From: Solenopsis invicta
Lineage: Eukaryota; Arthropoda; Insecta; Hymenoptera; Formicidae
Direction: 5' to 3'
Assembly: GCF_016802725.1 (NCBI RefSeq)
Contig: NC_052678.1
Location: 3,264,501-3,328,500 of the forward strand
Length of the DNA stretch: 64,000 nucleotides
This document shows, in pieces, positions 29,601-42,563 of this stretch. The position numbers and the translations under genes are program-made. How positions within the stretch are numbered: the first letter of the stretch is position 1; each line of letters opens with the position of its first letter. A model generated the notes under the pieces. It had not been told where the DNA came from. It ran no database searches and saw nothing but the letters and a program-made list of their open reading frames with translations.

Positions 29601-32600
29601 CTGATATAACACTTTCGTCTTTTACTTTACCGATTCGATCCATTATGATAAATGTTATAACTCTTCTTGGGGCTATCAGAATACAGAGATATTGGAGCAA
29701 TTCGCAAAAAAAATTTTTCGCAAAACTTTCGAACTTTGACTTATATAACCCTTTCGTCTTTCACCTTAGCGATTCGATCCATTATGATAAAAGTTAGAAC
29801 TCTTCTCGGGGCTATCAGAACACAGAGATATTGGAGAAATACGCAAAAAATATTTTTCTCAAATATTTCTAAATTTGCCTGATATAAGTCTTTCTTTTTT
29901 CAGTTCAGCGATTCGATACATCATGATAAAAGTTATATCTCTTCTTAGGGTTATCAGAACACAGAGATATTGAAGAAATTCGGAAAAAAACCAATTTTAC
30001 TAAAACATTTCGAACTTTAACTGATATAACACTTTCGTCTTTTACTTTAGCGATTCGATCCATTTTGATAAATGTTATAACTCTTCTCGGGGCTATCAGA
30101 ATACAGAGATATTGAAGAAATTCGCAAAAGTAATTTTTCTCAAAACTTTTGAACTTTGACTGATATAACTCTTTCGTCTTTCACTTTAGCGATTCGAACC
30201 ATTATGATAAAAGTTAGAACTCTTCTCGGGGCTATCAGAACACAGAGATATTGGAGAAATTCGCAAAAAAAATTTTTCTCAAACATCTCGAAATTTGCCT
30301 GATATAAGTCTTTCCTTTTTCAGTTCAGCAATTCGATACATCATGATAAAAGTTATATCTCTTCTGTGGGCTATCAGAACACAGAGATAATGAAGAAATT
30401 CGGAAAAAAACCAATTTTACTAAAACATTTCGAACTTTGACTGATATAAAACTTTCGTCTTTTACTTTAGCGATTCGATCCATTTTGATAAATGTTATAA
30501 CTCTTCTCGGGTCTATCAGAATACAGAGATATTGAAGAAATTCCAAAAATAATTTTTCTCAAAACTTTTGAACTTTGACTGATATAACACTTTCGTCTTT
30601 CACTTTAGCGATACGATACATTATGATAAAAGTTAGAACTCTTCTCGGGGCTATCAGAACACAGAGATATTGGAGAAATACGCAAAAAAGTTTTTCTCAA
30701 AAATTTCGAAATTTGCCTGATATAAGTCTTTCCTTTTTCAGTTCAGCAATTCCATACATCATGATAAAAGTTATATCTCTTCTGTGGGCTATCAGAACAC
30801 AGAGATAATGAAGAAATTCGGAAAAAAACCAATTTTACTAAAACATTTCGAACTTTGACTGATATAACACTTTCGTCTTTTACTTTAGCGATTCGATCCA
30901 TTATTATGAATGTTATAACTCTTCTCGAGGCTATCAGAATACAGAGATATTGAAGAAATTCCAAAAATAATTTTTCTCAAATCTTTTGAACTTTGACTGA
31001 TATAACTCTTTCGTCTTTCACTTTAGCGATTCGAACCATTATGATAAAAGTTAGAACTCTTCTCGGGGCTATCAGAACACTGAGATATTGGAGAAATTCG
31101 CAAAAAAAATTTTTCTCAAAAATTTCGAAATTTGCCTGATATAAGTCTTTCCTTTTCCAGTTCAGCAATTCGATACATCATGATAAAAGTTATATCTCTT
31201 CTGTGGGCTATCAGAACACAGAGATAATGAAGAAATTCGGAAAAAAACCAATTTTACTAAAACATTTCGAACTTTGACTGATATAAAACTTTCGTCTTTT
31301 ACTTTACCGATTCGATCCATTATGATAAATGTTATAACTCTTCTCGGGGCTATCAGAATACAGAGATATTGGAGAAATTCGCAAAAAAAATTTTTGTCAA
31401 ACTTTCGAACTTTGACTGATATAACACTTTCGACTTTCACTTTAGCGATACGATCCATTATGATAAAAGTTAGAACTCTTCTCGGGGCTATCAGAACACA
31501 GAGATATTGGAGAAATACGCAAAAAAAGTTTTTCTCAAAAATTTCAAAATTTGCCTGATATAAGTCTTTCCTTTTTCAGTTCAGCAATTCGATACATCAT
31601 GATAAAAGTTATATCTCTTCTGTGGGCTATCAGAACACAGAGATATTGGTGAAATTCGCGAAAAAACCAATTTTACTAAAAAATTTCGAACTTTGACTGA
31701 TATAACACTTTCGTCATTTACTTTAGCGATTCGATCCATTATTATGAATGTTATAACTCTTCTCGAGGCTATCAGAATACAGAGATATTGAAGAAATTCC
31801 AAAAATAATTTTTCTCAAAACTTTTGAACTTTGACTGATATAACTCTTTCGTCTTTCACTTTAGCGATTCGATCCATTATGATAAAAGTTAGAACTCTTC
31901 TCGGGGCTATCAGAACACAGAGATATTGGAGAAATTCGCAAAAATAATTTTTCTCAAAAATTTCGAAATTTGCCTGATGTAAGTCTTTCCTTTTTCAGTT
32001 CAGCGATTCGATACATCATGTAGAAATTTATATCTCTTCTTAGGGTTATCAGAACACAGAGATATTGAAGAAATTCGGAAAAAAACCAATTTTACTAAAA
32101 CTTTTCGAACTTTAACTGATATAAAACTTTCGTCTTTTACTTTAGCGATTAGATGCATTTTGATAAATGTTATAACTCTTCTCGGGGCTATCAGAATACA
32201 GAGATATTGAAGAAATTCGCAAAAATAATTTTTCTCAAATCTTTTGAACTTTGACTGATATAACTCTTTCGTCTTTCACTTTAGCGATTCGAACCATTAT
32301 GATAAAAGTTAGAACTCTTCTCGGGGCTATCAGAACACAGAGATATTGGAGTAATTCGCAAAAAAAATTTTTCTCAAAAATTTCGTAATTTGCCTGATAT
32401 AAGTCTTTCCTTTTTCAGTTCAGCAATTCGATAAAACATGATAAAAGTTATATCTCTTCTGTGGGCTATCAGAACACAGAGATAATGAAGAAATTCGGAA
32501 AAAAACCAATTTTACTAAAACATTTCGAACTTTGACTGATATAACACTTTCGTCTTTTACTTTACCGATTCGATCCATTATGATAAATGTTATAACTCTT

Positions 32601-33950
32601 CTTGGGGCTATCAGAATACAGAGATATTGGAGCAATTCGCAAAAAAAATTTTTCGCAAAACTTTCGAACTTTGACTTATATAACCCTTTCGTCTTTCACC
32701 TTAGCGATTCGATCCATTATGATAAAAGTTAGAACTCTTCTCGGGGCTATCAGAACACAGAGATATTGGAGAAATACGCAAAAAATATTTTTCTCAAATA
32801 TTTCTAAATTTGCCTGATATAAGTCTTTCTTTTTTCAGTTCAGCGATTCGATACATCATGATAAAAGTTATATCTCTTCTTAGGGTTATCAGAACACAGA
32901 GATATTGAAGAAATTCGGAAAAAAACCAATTTTACTAAAACATTTCGAACTTTAACTGATATAACACTTTCGTCTTTTACTTTAGCGATTCGATCCATTT
33001 TGATAAATGTTATAACTCTTCTCGGGGCTATCAGAATACAGAGATATTGAAGAAATTCGCAAAAGTAATTTTTCTCAAAACTTTTGAACTTTGACTGATA
33101 TAACTCTTTCGTCTTTCACTTTAGCGATTCGAACCATTATGATAAAAGTTAGAACTCTTCTCGGGGCTATCAGAACACAGAGATATTGGAGAAATTCGCA
33201 AAAAAAATTTTTCTCAAACATCTCGAAATTTGCCTGATATAAGTCTTTCCTTTTTCAGTTCAGCAATTCGATACATCATGATAAAAGTTATATCTCTTCT
33301 GTGGGCTATCAGAACACAGAGATAATGAAGAAATTCGGAAAAAAACCAATTTTACTAAAACATTTCGAACTTTGACTGATATAAAACTTTCGTCTTTTAC
33401 TTTAGCGATTCGATCCATTTTGATAAATGTTATAACTCTTCTCGGGTCTATCAGAATACAGAGATATTGAAGAAATTCCAAAAATAATTTTTCTCAAAAC
33501 TTTTGAACTTTGACTGATATAACACTTTCGTCTTTCACTTTAGCGATACGATACATTATGATAAAAGTTAGAACTCTTCTCGGGGCTATCAGAACACAGA
33601 GATATTGGAGAAATACGCAAAAAAGTTTTTCTCAAAAATTTCGAAATTTGCCTGATATAAGTCTTTCCTTTTTCAGTTCAGCAATTCCATACATCATGAT
33701 AAAAGTTATATCTCTTCTGTGGGCTATCAGAACACAGAGATAATGAAGAAATTCGGAAAAAAACCAATTTTACTAAAACATTTCGAACTTTGACTGATAT
33801 AACACATTCGTCTTTTACTTTACCGATTCGATCCATTATGATAAATGTTATAACTCTTCTCGGGGCTATCAGAATACAGAGATATTGGAGAAATTCGCAA
33901 AAAAAAATTTTCTCAAAACTTTCGAACTTTGACTGATATAACACTTTCGA
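26656..33950 (+). repeat. HOR-A block 3, ~2.5 copies
   Basis: Landmarks recur at 2,935 bp: 26,662, 29,597 and 32,532; 27,390, 30,325 and 33,260; 28,646 and 31,581. From about 31,041 onward this block is also the left part of the duplication shared with 5,450-11,039. Confidence 0.88.
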
Positions 33951-36629
33951 CTTTCACTTTAGCGATACGATCCATTATGATAAAAGTTAGAACTCTTCTC
34001 GGGGCTATCAGAACACAGAGATATTGGAGAAATACGCAAAAAAAGTTTTTCTCAAAAATTTCGAAATTTGCCTGATATAAGTCTTTCCTTTTTCAGTTCA
34101 GCAATTCGATACATCATGATAAAAGTTATATCTCTTCTGTGGGCTATCAAAACACAGAGATAATGGTGAAATTCGCGAAAAAACCAATTTTACTAAAAAA
34201 TTTCGAACTTTGACTGATAACACACTTTCGTCTTTTACTTTAGCGATTCGATCCATTATTGTGAATGTTACAACTCTTCTCGAGGTTATCAGAATACAGA
34301 GATATTGAAGAAATTCCAAAAATAATTTTTCTCAAAACTTTTGAACTTTGACTGATATAACACTTTCGTCTTTCACTTTAGCGATTCGAACCATTATGAT
34401 AAAAGTTAGAACTCTTCTCGGGGCTATCAGAACACAGAGATATTGGAGAAATTCGCAAAAAAAATTTTTCTCAAAAATTTCGTAATTTGCCTGTTATAAG
34501 TCTTTCCTTTTTCAGTTCAGCAATTCGATAAAACATGATAAAAGTTATATCTCTTCTGTGGGCTATCAGAACACAGAGATAATGAAGAAATTCGGAAAAA
34601 AACCAATTTTACTAAAACATTTCGAACTTTGACTGATATAACAATTTCGTCTTTTCTTTACCGATTCGATCCATTATGATAAATGTTATAACTCTTCTTG
34701 GGGCTATCAGAATACAGAGATATTGGAGCAATTCGCAAAAAAAATTTTTCACAAAACTTTCGAACTTTGACTTATATAACCCTTTCGTCTTTCACTTTAG
34801 CGATTCGATCCATTATGATAAAAGTTAGAACTCTTCTCGGGGCTATCAGAACACAGAGATATTGGAGAAATACGCAAAAAATATTTTTCTCAAATATTTC
34901 TAAATTTGCCTGATATAAGTCTTTCCTTTTTCAGTTCAGCGATTCGATACATCATGATAAAAGTTGTATCTCTTCTTAGGGTTATCATAACACAGAGATA
35001 TTGAAGAAATTCGGAAAAAAACCAATTTTACTAAAACATTTCGAACTTTGACTGATATAACACTTTCGTCTTTTACTTTACCGATTAGATCCATTATGAT
35101 AAATGTTATAACTCTTCTCGGGGCTATCAGAATACAGAGATATTGAAGAAATTCGCAAAAAAAATATTACTAAGAAATTTCGAAATTTGCCTGATATAAG
35201 TCTTTCCTTTTTCAGTGCAGCGATTCGATACATCATGATAAAAGTTATATCTCTTCTGTGGGCTCTCAGAACACAAAGATATTGGTGAAATTCGCAAAAA
35301 AACCAATTTTACTAAAAAATTTCGAACTTTGACTGATATAACACTTTCGTCTTTTACTTTAGCGATTCGATCCATTATGATAAAAGTTACAACTCTTCTC
35401 GCGGCTAGCAGAACACAGAGATTTTGGAGAAATTCGCAAAAAAAATTTTCTCAAAAATTTCGAAATTTGCCTGATGTAAGTCTTTCCTTTTTCAGTTCAG
35501 CGATTCGATACATCATGTAGAAATTTATATCTCTTCTTAGGGTTATCAGAACACAGAGATATTGAAGAAATTCGGAAAAAAACCAATTTTACTAAAACAT
35601 TTCGAACTTTAACTGATATAAAACTTTCGTCTTTTACTTTAGCGATTCGATCCATTTTGATAAATGTTATAACTCTTCTCGGGGCTATCAGAATACAGAG
35701 ATATTGAAGAAATTCGCAAAAATAATTTTTCTCAAAACTTTTGAACTTTGACTGATATAAGTCTTTCCTTTTTCAGTTCAGCAATTCGATACATCATGAT
35801 AAAAGTTATATCTCTTCTGTGGGCTATCAGAACACAGAGATAATGAAGAAATTCGGAAAAAAACCAATTTTACTAAAACATTTCGTACTTTGACTGATAT
35901 AACACTTTCGTCTTTAACTTTACCGATTCGATCCATTATGATAAATGTTATAACTATTCTCGGGGCTATCAGAATACAGAGATATTGGAGAAATTCGCAA
36001 AAAAAATTTTTCTCAAAACTTTCGAACTTTGACTGATATAACCCTTTCGACTTTCACTTTAGCGATTCGATCCATTATGATAAAAGTTAGAACTCTTCTC
36101 GGGGCTATCAGAACACAGAGATATTGGAGAAATTCGAAAAAAAATTTTTCTCAAAAATTTCGAAATTTGCCTGACATAAGTCTTTCCTTTTTCAGTTCAG
36201 CAATTCGATACATCATGATAAAAGTTATGTCTCTTCTGTGGGCTATCAGAACACAGAGATAATGAAGAAATTCGGATAAAAACCAATTTTACTAAAACAT
36301 TTCGTACTTTGACTGATATAACACTTTCGTCTTTAACTTTACCGATTCGATCCATTATGATAAATGTTATAACTCTTCTCGGGGCTATCAGAATACAGAG
36401 ATATTGGAGAAATTCGCAAAAAATATTTTTCTCAAAACTTTCGAACTTTGACTTATATAACACTTTCGACTTTCACTTTAGCGATTTGATCCATTATGAT
36501 AAAAGTTAGAACTCTTCTCGGGGCTATCAGAACACAGAGATAGTGGAGAAATTCGCAAAAAAAATTTTTCTCAAAAATTTCGAAATTTGCCTGATATAAG
36601 TCTTTCCTTTTTCAGTTCAGCAATTCGAT
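31041..36629 (+). repeat. Satellite segmental duplication, copy 2
   Basis: Near-identical partner of 5,450-11,039. Its right end coincides, within about one monomer, with the change from the HOR core to the edge satellite family at 36,643. Confidence 0.85.
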
Positions 36630-36642
36630 ACATCATGATAAA

Positions 36643-39600
36643 AGTTAGAACTCTTCTGTGGGCTATCAGAACACAGAAATATTAGAGAAATTGGCAAAAA
36701 AAATTTTACTCAAAAATTTCGAGCTTTGACTGATATAAGTCTTTCGTTTTTCACTTTAGCGATTCGATCCAACATGATAAAAGTTAGAACTCTTCTGGGG
36801 ACTAACAGAACATAGAAATATTGGAGAAAGATACAAAAAAAATTTTTCTCATAAATTTCGAACTTTGACTGATATAAGTATTTCGTTTTCCACTTTAGCG
36901 ATTTCATCCATTATTATAAAAGTTAGAACTCTTCTGGGGGCTATCAGAACACAGAAATATTGGAGAATTTGACAAAAATTTTTACTCAAAAATTTCGAAC
37001 TTTGACTGATATAATTCTTTTGTTTTTCACTTTAGCGATTCGATATATTATGATAAAAGTTAGAACTCTTCTGTGGGCTATCAGAACACAGAAATATTGG
37101 AGAAATTGGCAAAAAAAATTTACTCAAAAATTTCGAACTTTGACTGATATAAGTCTTTCGTTTTTCACTTTAGCGATTCGATCCACTATGATAAAAGTTA
37201 GAACTCTTCTGTGGGCTATCAGAACACAGAAATATTGGAGAAATTGGCAAAAAAAATTTTACTCAAAAATTTCGAGCTTTGACTGATATGTCTTTCGTTT
37301 TTCTCTTTAGCGATTCGATCCAACATGATAAAAGTTAGAACTCTTCTGGGGACTAACAGAACATAGAAATATTGGAGAAAGATAAAAAAAAAATTTTTCT
37401 CAATAATTTCGAACTTTGACTGATATAAGTCTTTCGTTTTCCACTTTAGCGATTTGATCCATTATGATAAAAGTTAGAACTCTTCTGGGGGCTATCAGAA
37501 CACAGAAATATTGGAGAATTTGGCAAAAATTTTTACTCAAAAATTTCGAACGTTGACTGATATAATTCTTCTGTTTTTCACTTTAGCGATTCAATATATT
37601 ATGATAAAAGTTAGAACTCTTGTGTGGGCTATCAGAACACAGAAATATTGGAGAAATTGGCAAAAGAAATTTACTCAAAAATTTCGAACTTTGACTGATA
37701 TAAGTCTTTCGTTTTTCACTTTAGCGATTCGATCCACTATGATAAAAGTTAGAACTCTTCTGTGGGCTATCAGAACACAGAAATATTGGAGAAATTGGCA
37801 AAAAAAATTTTACTCAAAAATTTCGAGCTTTGACTGATATGTCTTTCGTTTTTCACTTTAGCGATTCGATCCAACATGATAAAAGTTAGAACTGTTCTGC
37901 GGACTAACAGAACATAGAAATATTGGAGAAAGATACAAAAAAAATTTTTCTCAAAAATTTCGAACTTTGACTGATATAAGTCTTTCGTTTTCCACTTTAG
38001 CGATTTGATCCATTATGATAAAAGTTAGAACTCTTCTGGGGGTATCAGAACACAGAAATATTGGAGAATTTGGGAAAAATTTTTACTCAAAAATTTCGAA
38101 CGTTGACTGATATAATTCTTCTGTTTTTCACTTTAGCGATTCGATATATTATGATAAAAGTAAGAACTCTTCTGGGGGCTATCAGAACACAGAAATATTG
38201 GAGAAATTGGCAAAAATTTTTACTCAAAAATTTCGAACTTTGACTGATATAAGTCTTACGTTTTTCACTTTAGCGATTCGATATATTATGATAAAAGTTA
38301 GAACTCTTCTGTGGGCTATCAGAACACAGAAATATTGGAGAAATTGGCAAAAAAAATTTTACTAAAATATTTCGAACTTTTACTGATATAAGTCTTTCGT
38401 TTTTCACTTTTGCGATTCGATCCACTATGGTAAAAGTTAGAACTCTTCTGGGGACTAACAGAACATAGAAATATTGGAGAAAGATGCAAAAAAAATTTTA
38501 CTCAAAAATTTCGAGCTTTGACTGATATAAGTCTTTCGTTTTTCACTTTAGCGATTCGATCCAACATGATAAAAGTTAGAACTCTTCTGGGGACTAACAG
38601 AACATAGAAATATTGGAGAAAGATGCAAAAAAAATTTTTCTCAAAGATTTCGAACTTTGACTGATATAAGTCTTTCGTTTTTCACTTTAACGATTTGATC
38701 TATTATGTTAAAAGTTAGAACTCTTCTGGGGGCTATCAGAACACAGAAATATTGGAGAGATTGGCAAAAAAAATTTTACTCAAAAATCTCGAATTTAGAC
38801 TGATATAAGTATTTCGTTTTTCACTTTAGCGATTTGATCAATCATGATAAAAGTTAGAACTCTTCTGGGGGCTATCAGAACACAGAAATATTGGAGAAAT
38901 TGGCAAAAAAATTTTACTCAAAAATCTCGAACTTTGACTGATATAAGTCTTTCGTTTTTCACTTTAGCGATTCGATATATTATGATAAAAGTTAGAACTC
39001 TTCTGTGGGCTATCAGAACACAGAACTATTGGAGAAATTGGCAAAAAAAATTTTACTCAAATATTTCGAACTTTGACTGATATAAGTTTTTCGTTTTTCA
39101 CTTTAGCGATTCAATCCAACATGATAAAAGTTAGAACTCTTCTGGGGACGAACAGAACATAGAAATATTGGAGAAAGATATAAAAAAAATTTTACTCAAA
39201 AATTTCGAACTTTGACTGATATAAGTCTTTCGTTTTTCACTTTAGCGATTCGATCCAAAATGATAAAAGTTAGAACTCTTCTGGGGACTAACAGAACATA
39301 GAAATATTGGAGAAAGATACAAAAAAAATTTTACTCAAATATTTCGAACTTTGACTGATATAAGTCTTTCGTTTTTTACTTTAGCAATTCGATGCATCAT
39401 GATAAAAGTTAGAACTCTTCTGGGGGCTATCAGAACACAGTAATATTGGAGAGATTGGCAAAAAGAATTTTACTCAAAAATCTCGAACTTAGACTGATAT
39501 ATGTCTTTCTTTTTTCACTTTAGCGATTTGATCAATAATGATAAAAGTTAGAACTCTTCTGGGGGCTATCAGAACACAGAAATATTGGAGAAATTGGCAA

Positions 39601-42004
39601 AAAAATTTTACTCAAAAATCTCGAACTTTGACTGATATAAGTCTTTCGTTTTTCACTTTAGCGATCGATCCATCATGATAAAAGTTAGAACTCTTCTGGG
39701 GGCTATCAGAACACAGAAATATTGGAGAAATTGGCAAAAAAAATTTTACTCAAAAATTTCGAACTTTGACTGATATAAGTCTTTCGTTTTTCACTTTAGC
39801 GATTTGATCCAACATGATAAAAGTTAGAACTCTTCTGGGGACTAACAGAACATAGAAATATTGGAGAAAGGTACAAAAAAAATTTTACTCAAATATTTCG
39901 AACTTTGACTGATATAAGTCTTTCTTTCGCTTTTTACTTTAGCAATTCGATGCATCGTGATAAAAGTTAGAACTCTTCCGGGGGCTATCAGAACACAGAA
40001 ATATTGGAGAATTTGGCAAAAATTTTTACTCAAAAATTTCGAACGTTGACTGATATAATTCTTCTGTTTTTCACTTTAGCGATTCGATATATTATGATAA
40101 AAGTTAGAACTCTTCTGGGGGCTATCAGAACACAGAAATATTGGAGAAATTGGCAAAAATTTTTACTCAAAAATTTCGAACTTTGACTGATATAAGTCTT
40201 ACGTTTTTCACTTTAGCGATTCGATATATTATGATAAAAGTTAGAACTCTTCTGTGGGCTATCAGAACACAGAAATATTGGAGAAATTGGCAAAAAAAAT
40301 TTTACTAAAATATTTCGAACTTTGACTGATATAAGTCTTTCGTTTTTCACTTTTGCGATTCGATCCACTATGGTAAAAGTTAGAACTCTTCTGGGGACTA
40401 ACAGAACATAGAAATATTGGAGAAAGATGCAAAAAAAATTTTACTCAAAAATTTCGAGCTTTGACTGATATAAGTCTTTCGTTTTTCACTTTAGCGATTC
40501 GATCCAACATGATAAAAGTTAGAACTCTTCTGGGGACTATCAGAACATAGAAATATTGGAGAAAGATGCAAAAAAAATTTTTCTCAAAGATTTCGAACTT
40601 TGACTGATATAAGTCTTTCGTTTTTCACTTTAGCGATTTGATCTATTATGTTAAAAGTTAGAACTCTTCTGGGGGCTATCAGAACACAGAAATATTGGGG
40701 AAATTGGCAAAAATTTTTACTCAGAAATTTCGAACTTTGACTGATATAAGTCTTTCGTTTTTCACTTTAGCGATTCGATATATTATGATAAAAGTTAGAA
40801 CTCTTCTGTGGGCTATCAGAACACAGAAATATTGGAGAAATTGGCAAAAAAATTTTACTCAAATATTTCGAACTTTGACTGATATAAGTTTTTCGTTTAT
40901 CACTTTAGCGATTCGATCCAACATGATAAAAGTTAGAACTCTTCTGGGGACGAACAGAACATAGAAATATTGGAGAAAGATATAAAAAAAATTTTACTCA
41001 AATATTTCGAACTTTGACTGATATAAGTCTTTCGTTTTACACTTTAGCGATTCGATCCAAAATGATAAAAGTTAGATCTCTTCTGTGGACTAACAGAACA
41101 TAGAATTATTGGAGAAAGATACAAAAAAAATTTTACTCAAATATTTCGAACTTTGACTGATATAAGTCTTTCGTTTTTTACTTTAGCAATTCGATGCATC
41201 ATGATAAAAGTTAGAACTCTTCTGGGGGCTATCAGAACACAGAAATATTGGAGAGATTGGCAAAAAAAATTTTACTCAAAAATCTCGAATTTAGACTGAT
41301 ATAAGTATTTCGTTTTTCACTTTAGCGATTTGATCAATCATGATAAAAGTTAGAACTCTTCTGGGGGCTATCAGAACACAGAAATATTGGAGAAATTGGC
41401 AAAAAAATTTTACTCAAAAATCTCGAACTTTGACTGATATAAGTCTTTCGTTTTTCACTTTAGCGATTTGATCCAATATGATAAAAGTTAGAACTCTTCT
41501 GGGGACTAACAGAACATAGAAATATTGGAGAAAGGTACAAAAAAAATTTTACTCAAATATTTCGAACTTTGACTGATATAAGTCTTTCGCTTTTTACTTT
41601 AGCAATTCGATGCATCGTGATAAAAGTTAGAACTCTTCTGGGGGCTATCAGAACACAGAAATATTGGAGAAATTGGCAAAAAATTTTTACTTAAATATTT
41701 CGAACTTTGACTGATATAAGTCTTTCGTTTTTTACTTTAGCAGTTCGATGCATCATGATAAAAGTTAGAACTCTTCTGGGGGCTATCAGAACACAGAAAT
41801 ATTGGAGAAATTGGCAAAAAAAATTTTACTCAAAAATTTCGAACTTTGACTGATATAAGTCTTTCGTTTTTCACTTTAGCGATTCGATCCATTATGTTAA
41901 AAGTTACAACTCTTTGGGGCGCTATCAGAACACAGTGATATTGGAGAAATTCGCATAAAAAATTTTACTCAAAAATTTCGATCTTTGACTGATATAACTC
42001 TTTT
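36643..42004 (+). repeat. Edge satellite subfamily, ~137-138-bp monomers
   Basis: From the monomer starting at 36,643 the A/B/C alternation stops. Monomers become one family with CAGAAATATTGG where the core has CAGAGATATTGG, and TTGGCAAAA or AAGATACAAA where the core has ATTCGCAAA. Two flavours intermix: one with GGGGCTATCAGAACACAG, the other with GGGGACTAACAGAACATAG. Local homogeneity is lower than in the HOR core. The last monomer (about 41,890-42,004) reverts to core-like TTCGCA and then breaks off. Confidence 0.88.
36922..38240 (+). repeat. 550-bp tetrameric HOR in edge domain, ~2.4 copies
   Basis: Matching variant series begin at about 36,922, 37,472 and 38,022 (spacing 550 bp, four monomers). 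Each unit contains the GGAGAATTTG monomer, two TGTGGGCTATC monomers and one GGGGACTAAC monomer. A related piece reappears near 40,004, 1,943 bp after 38,061. Confidence 0.75.
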
Positions 42005-42500
42005 GGCGATAATGGCAATGATAGCGATGATGATGGCGATGGTGGCGTCGATGATGGCGATGATGGCGATGTTGGCGATGTTGGCAATAATGGTGATGAT
42101 GTTGATGATGGCGATAGTGGCAATGATGGCGATGATTATGGCGATGATGGCGATGATGGCGATGATGGCGATGATGGCGATGATGGAGATGATGGCAATA
42201 ATTGCAATGATGGCGATGATGATGACGATGATGGCGATGATGGCGATGATGGCGATGATGGCGATGATGGCGATGATGGCGATAATGGCGATAATGGCGA
42301 TAATGGCAATGATGGTGATGATGATGGCGATGATGGCGATGATGGCGATGATGGCGACTATGGCGATGATGGCGATGATGGCTTTGATGTCGATGATGAT
42401 CGGGCAATCGTATTGTCACTATTATGACGGCAATTGATATGGCAATGATAGAAATGATAACAATAGTGGGAATGATGGCAATTGTGGCGTTAGTGATAAT
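42005..42500 (+). repeat. GATGGC-type hexanucleotide array
   Basis: Imperfect tandem GATGGC, with GATGGCAAT variants at both ends, begins directly where the satellite breaks off in its conserved GATATAACTC block. It becomes more degenerate after about 42,420. Because the unit is a multiple of three, both strands stay open: the plus strand would give Met/Ala-rich sequence and the minus strand His/Arg-rich sequence. Neither is credible as a protein. Confidence 0.93.
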
Positions 42501-42563
42501 CTACTGAATTTCTGCAAAATTAAATAGAACTTGAAAAAGGATTCACTTCTGACATCTATTCTT

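Larger units (their letters stand above)
1..42004 (+). repeat. Tandem satellite array, ~140-bp monomer, open at left edge
   Basis: About 300 head-to-tail monomers of roughly 137-142 bp fill this interval without interruption or inversion. Every monomer carries the block GGGCTATCAGAACACAGA (or close variants), then an A/T-tract block, then a pyrimidine-rich stretch, then GCGATTCGAT and a GATAAAAGTT-like end. In 1-36,642 three types alternate: A (GTTAGAACTC start), B (GTTATATCTC start) and C (GTTATAACTC start). The first trimer runs A 7-145, B 146-287, C 288-425. No transposon or gene interrupts the array. Reading frames of 60-108 codons recur on both strands at the repeat period, as expected from repetition rather than coding. 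Size, homogeneity and hierarchy resemble centromeric or pericentromeric satellite; that role is inference. Confidence 0.97.

Noticed and set aside
1..42004. Many open frames of 60-108 codons on both strands
   Set aside because: They recur exactly at monomer or HOR periods, lie on both strands over the same bases and change with satellite variants. Nothing resembles a protein domain.
1..42004. CRISPR-like regular repeats
   Set aside because: The units are contiguous satellite monomers without unique spacers, and the sequence is eukaryotic.
41925..42437. Overlapping frames giving a His/Arg-rich 164-residue and a Met/Ala-rich 150-residue product
   Set aside because: Both are translations of one GATGGC array whose unit length is a multiple of three; no promoter, splice or homology support.
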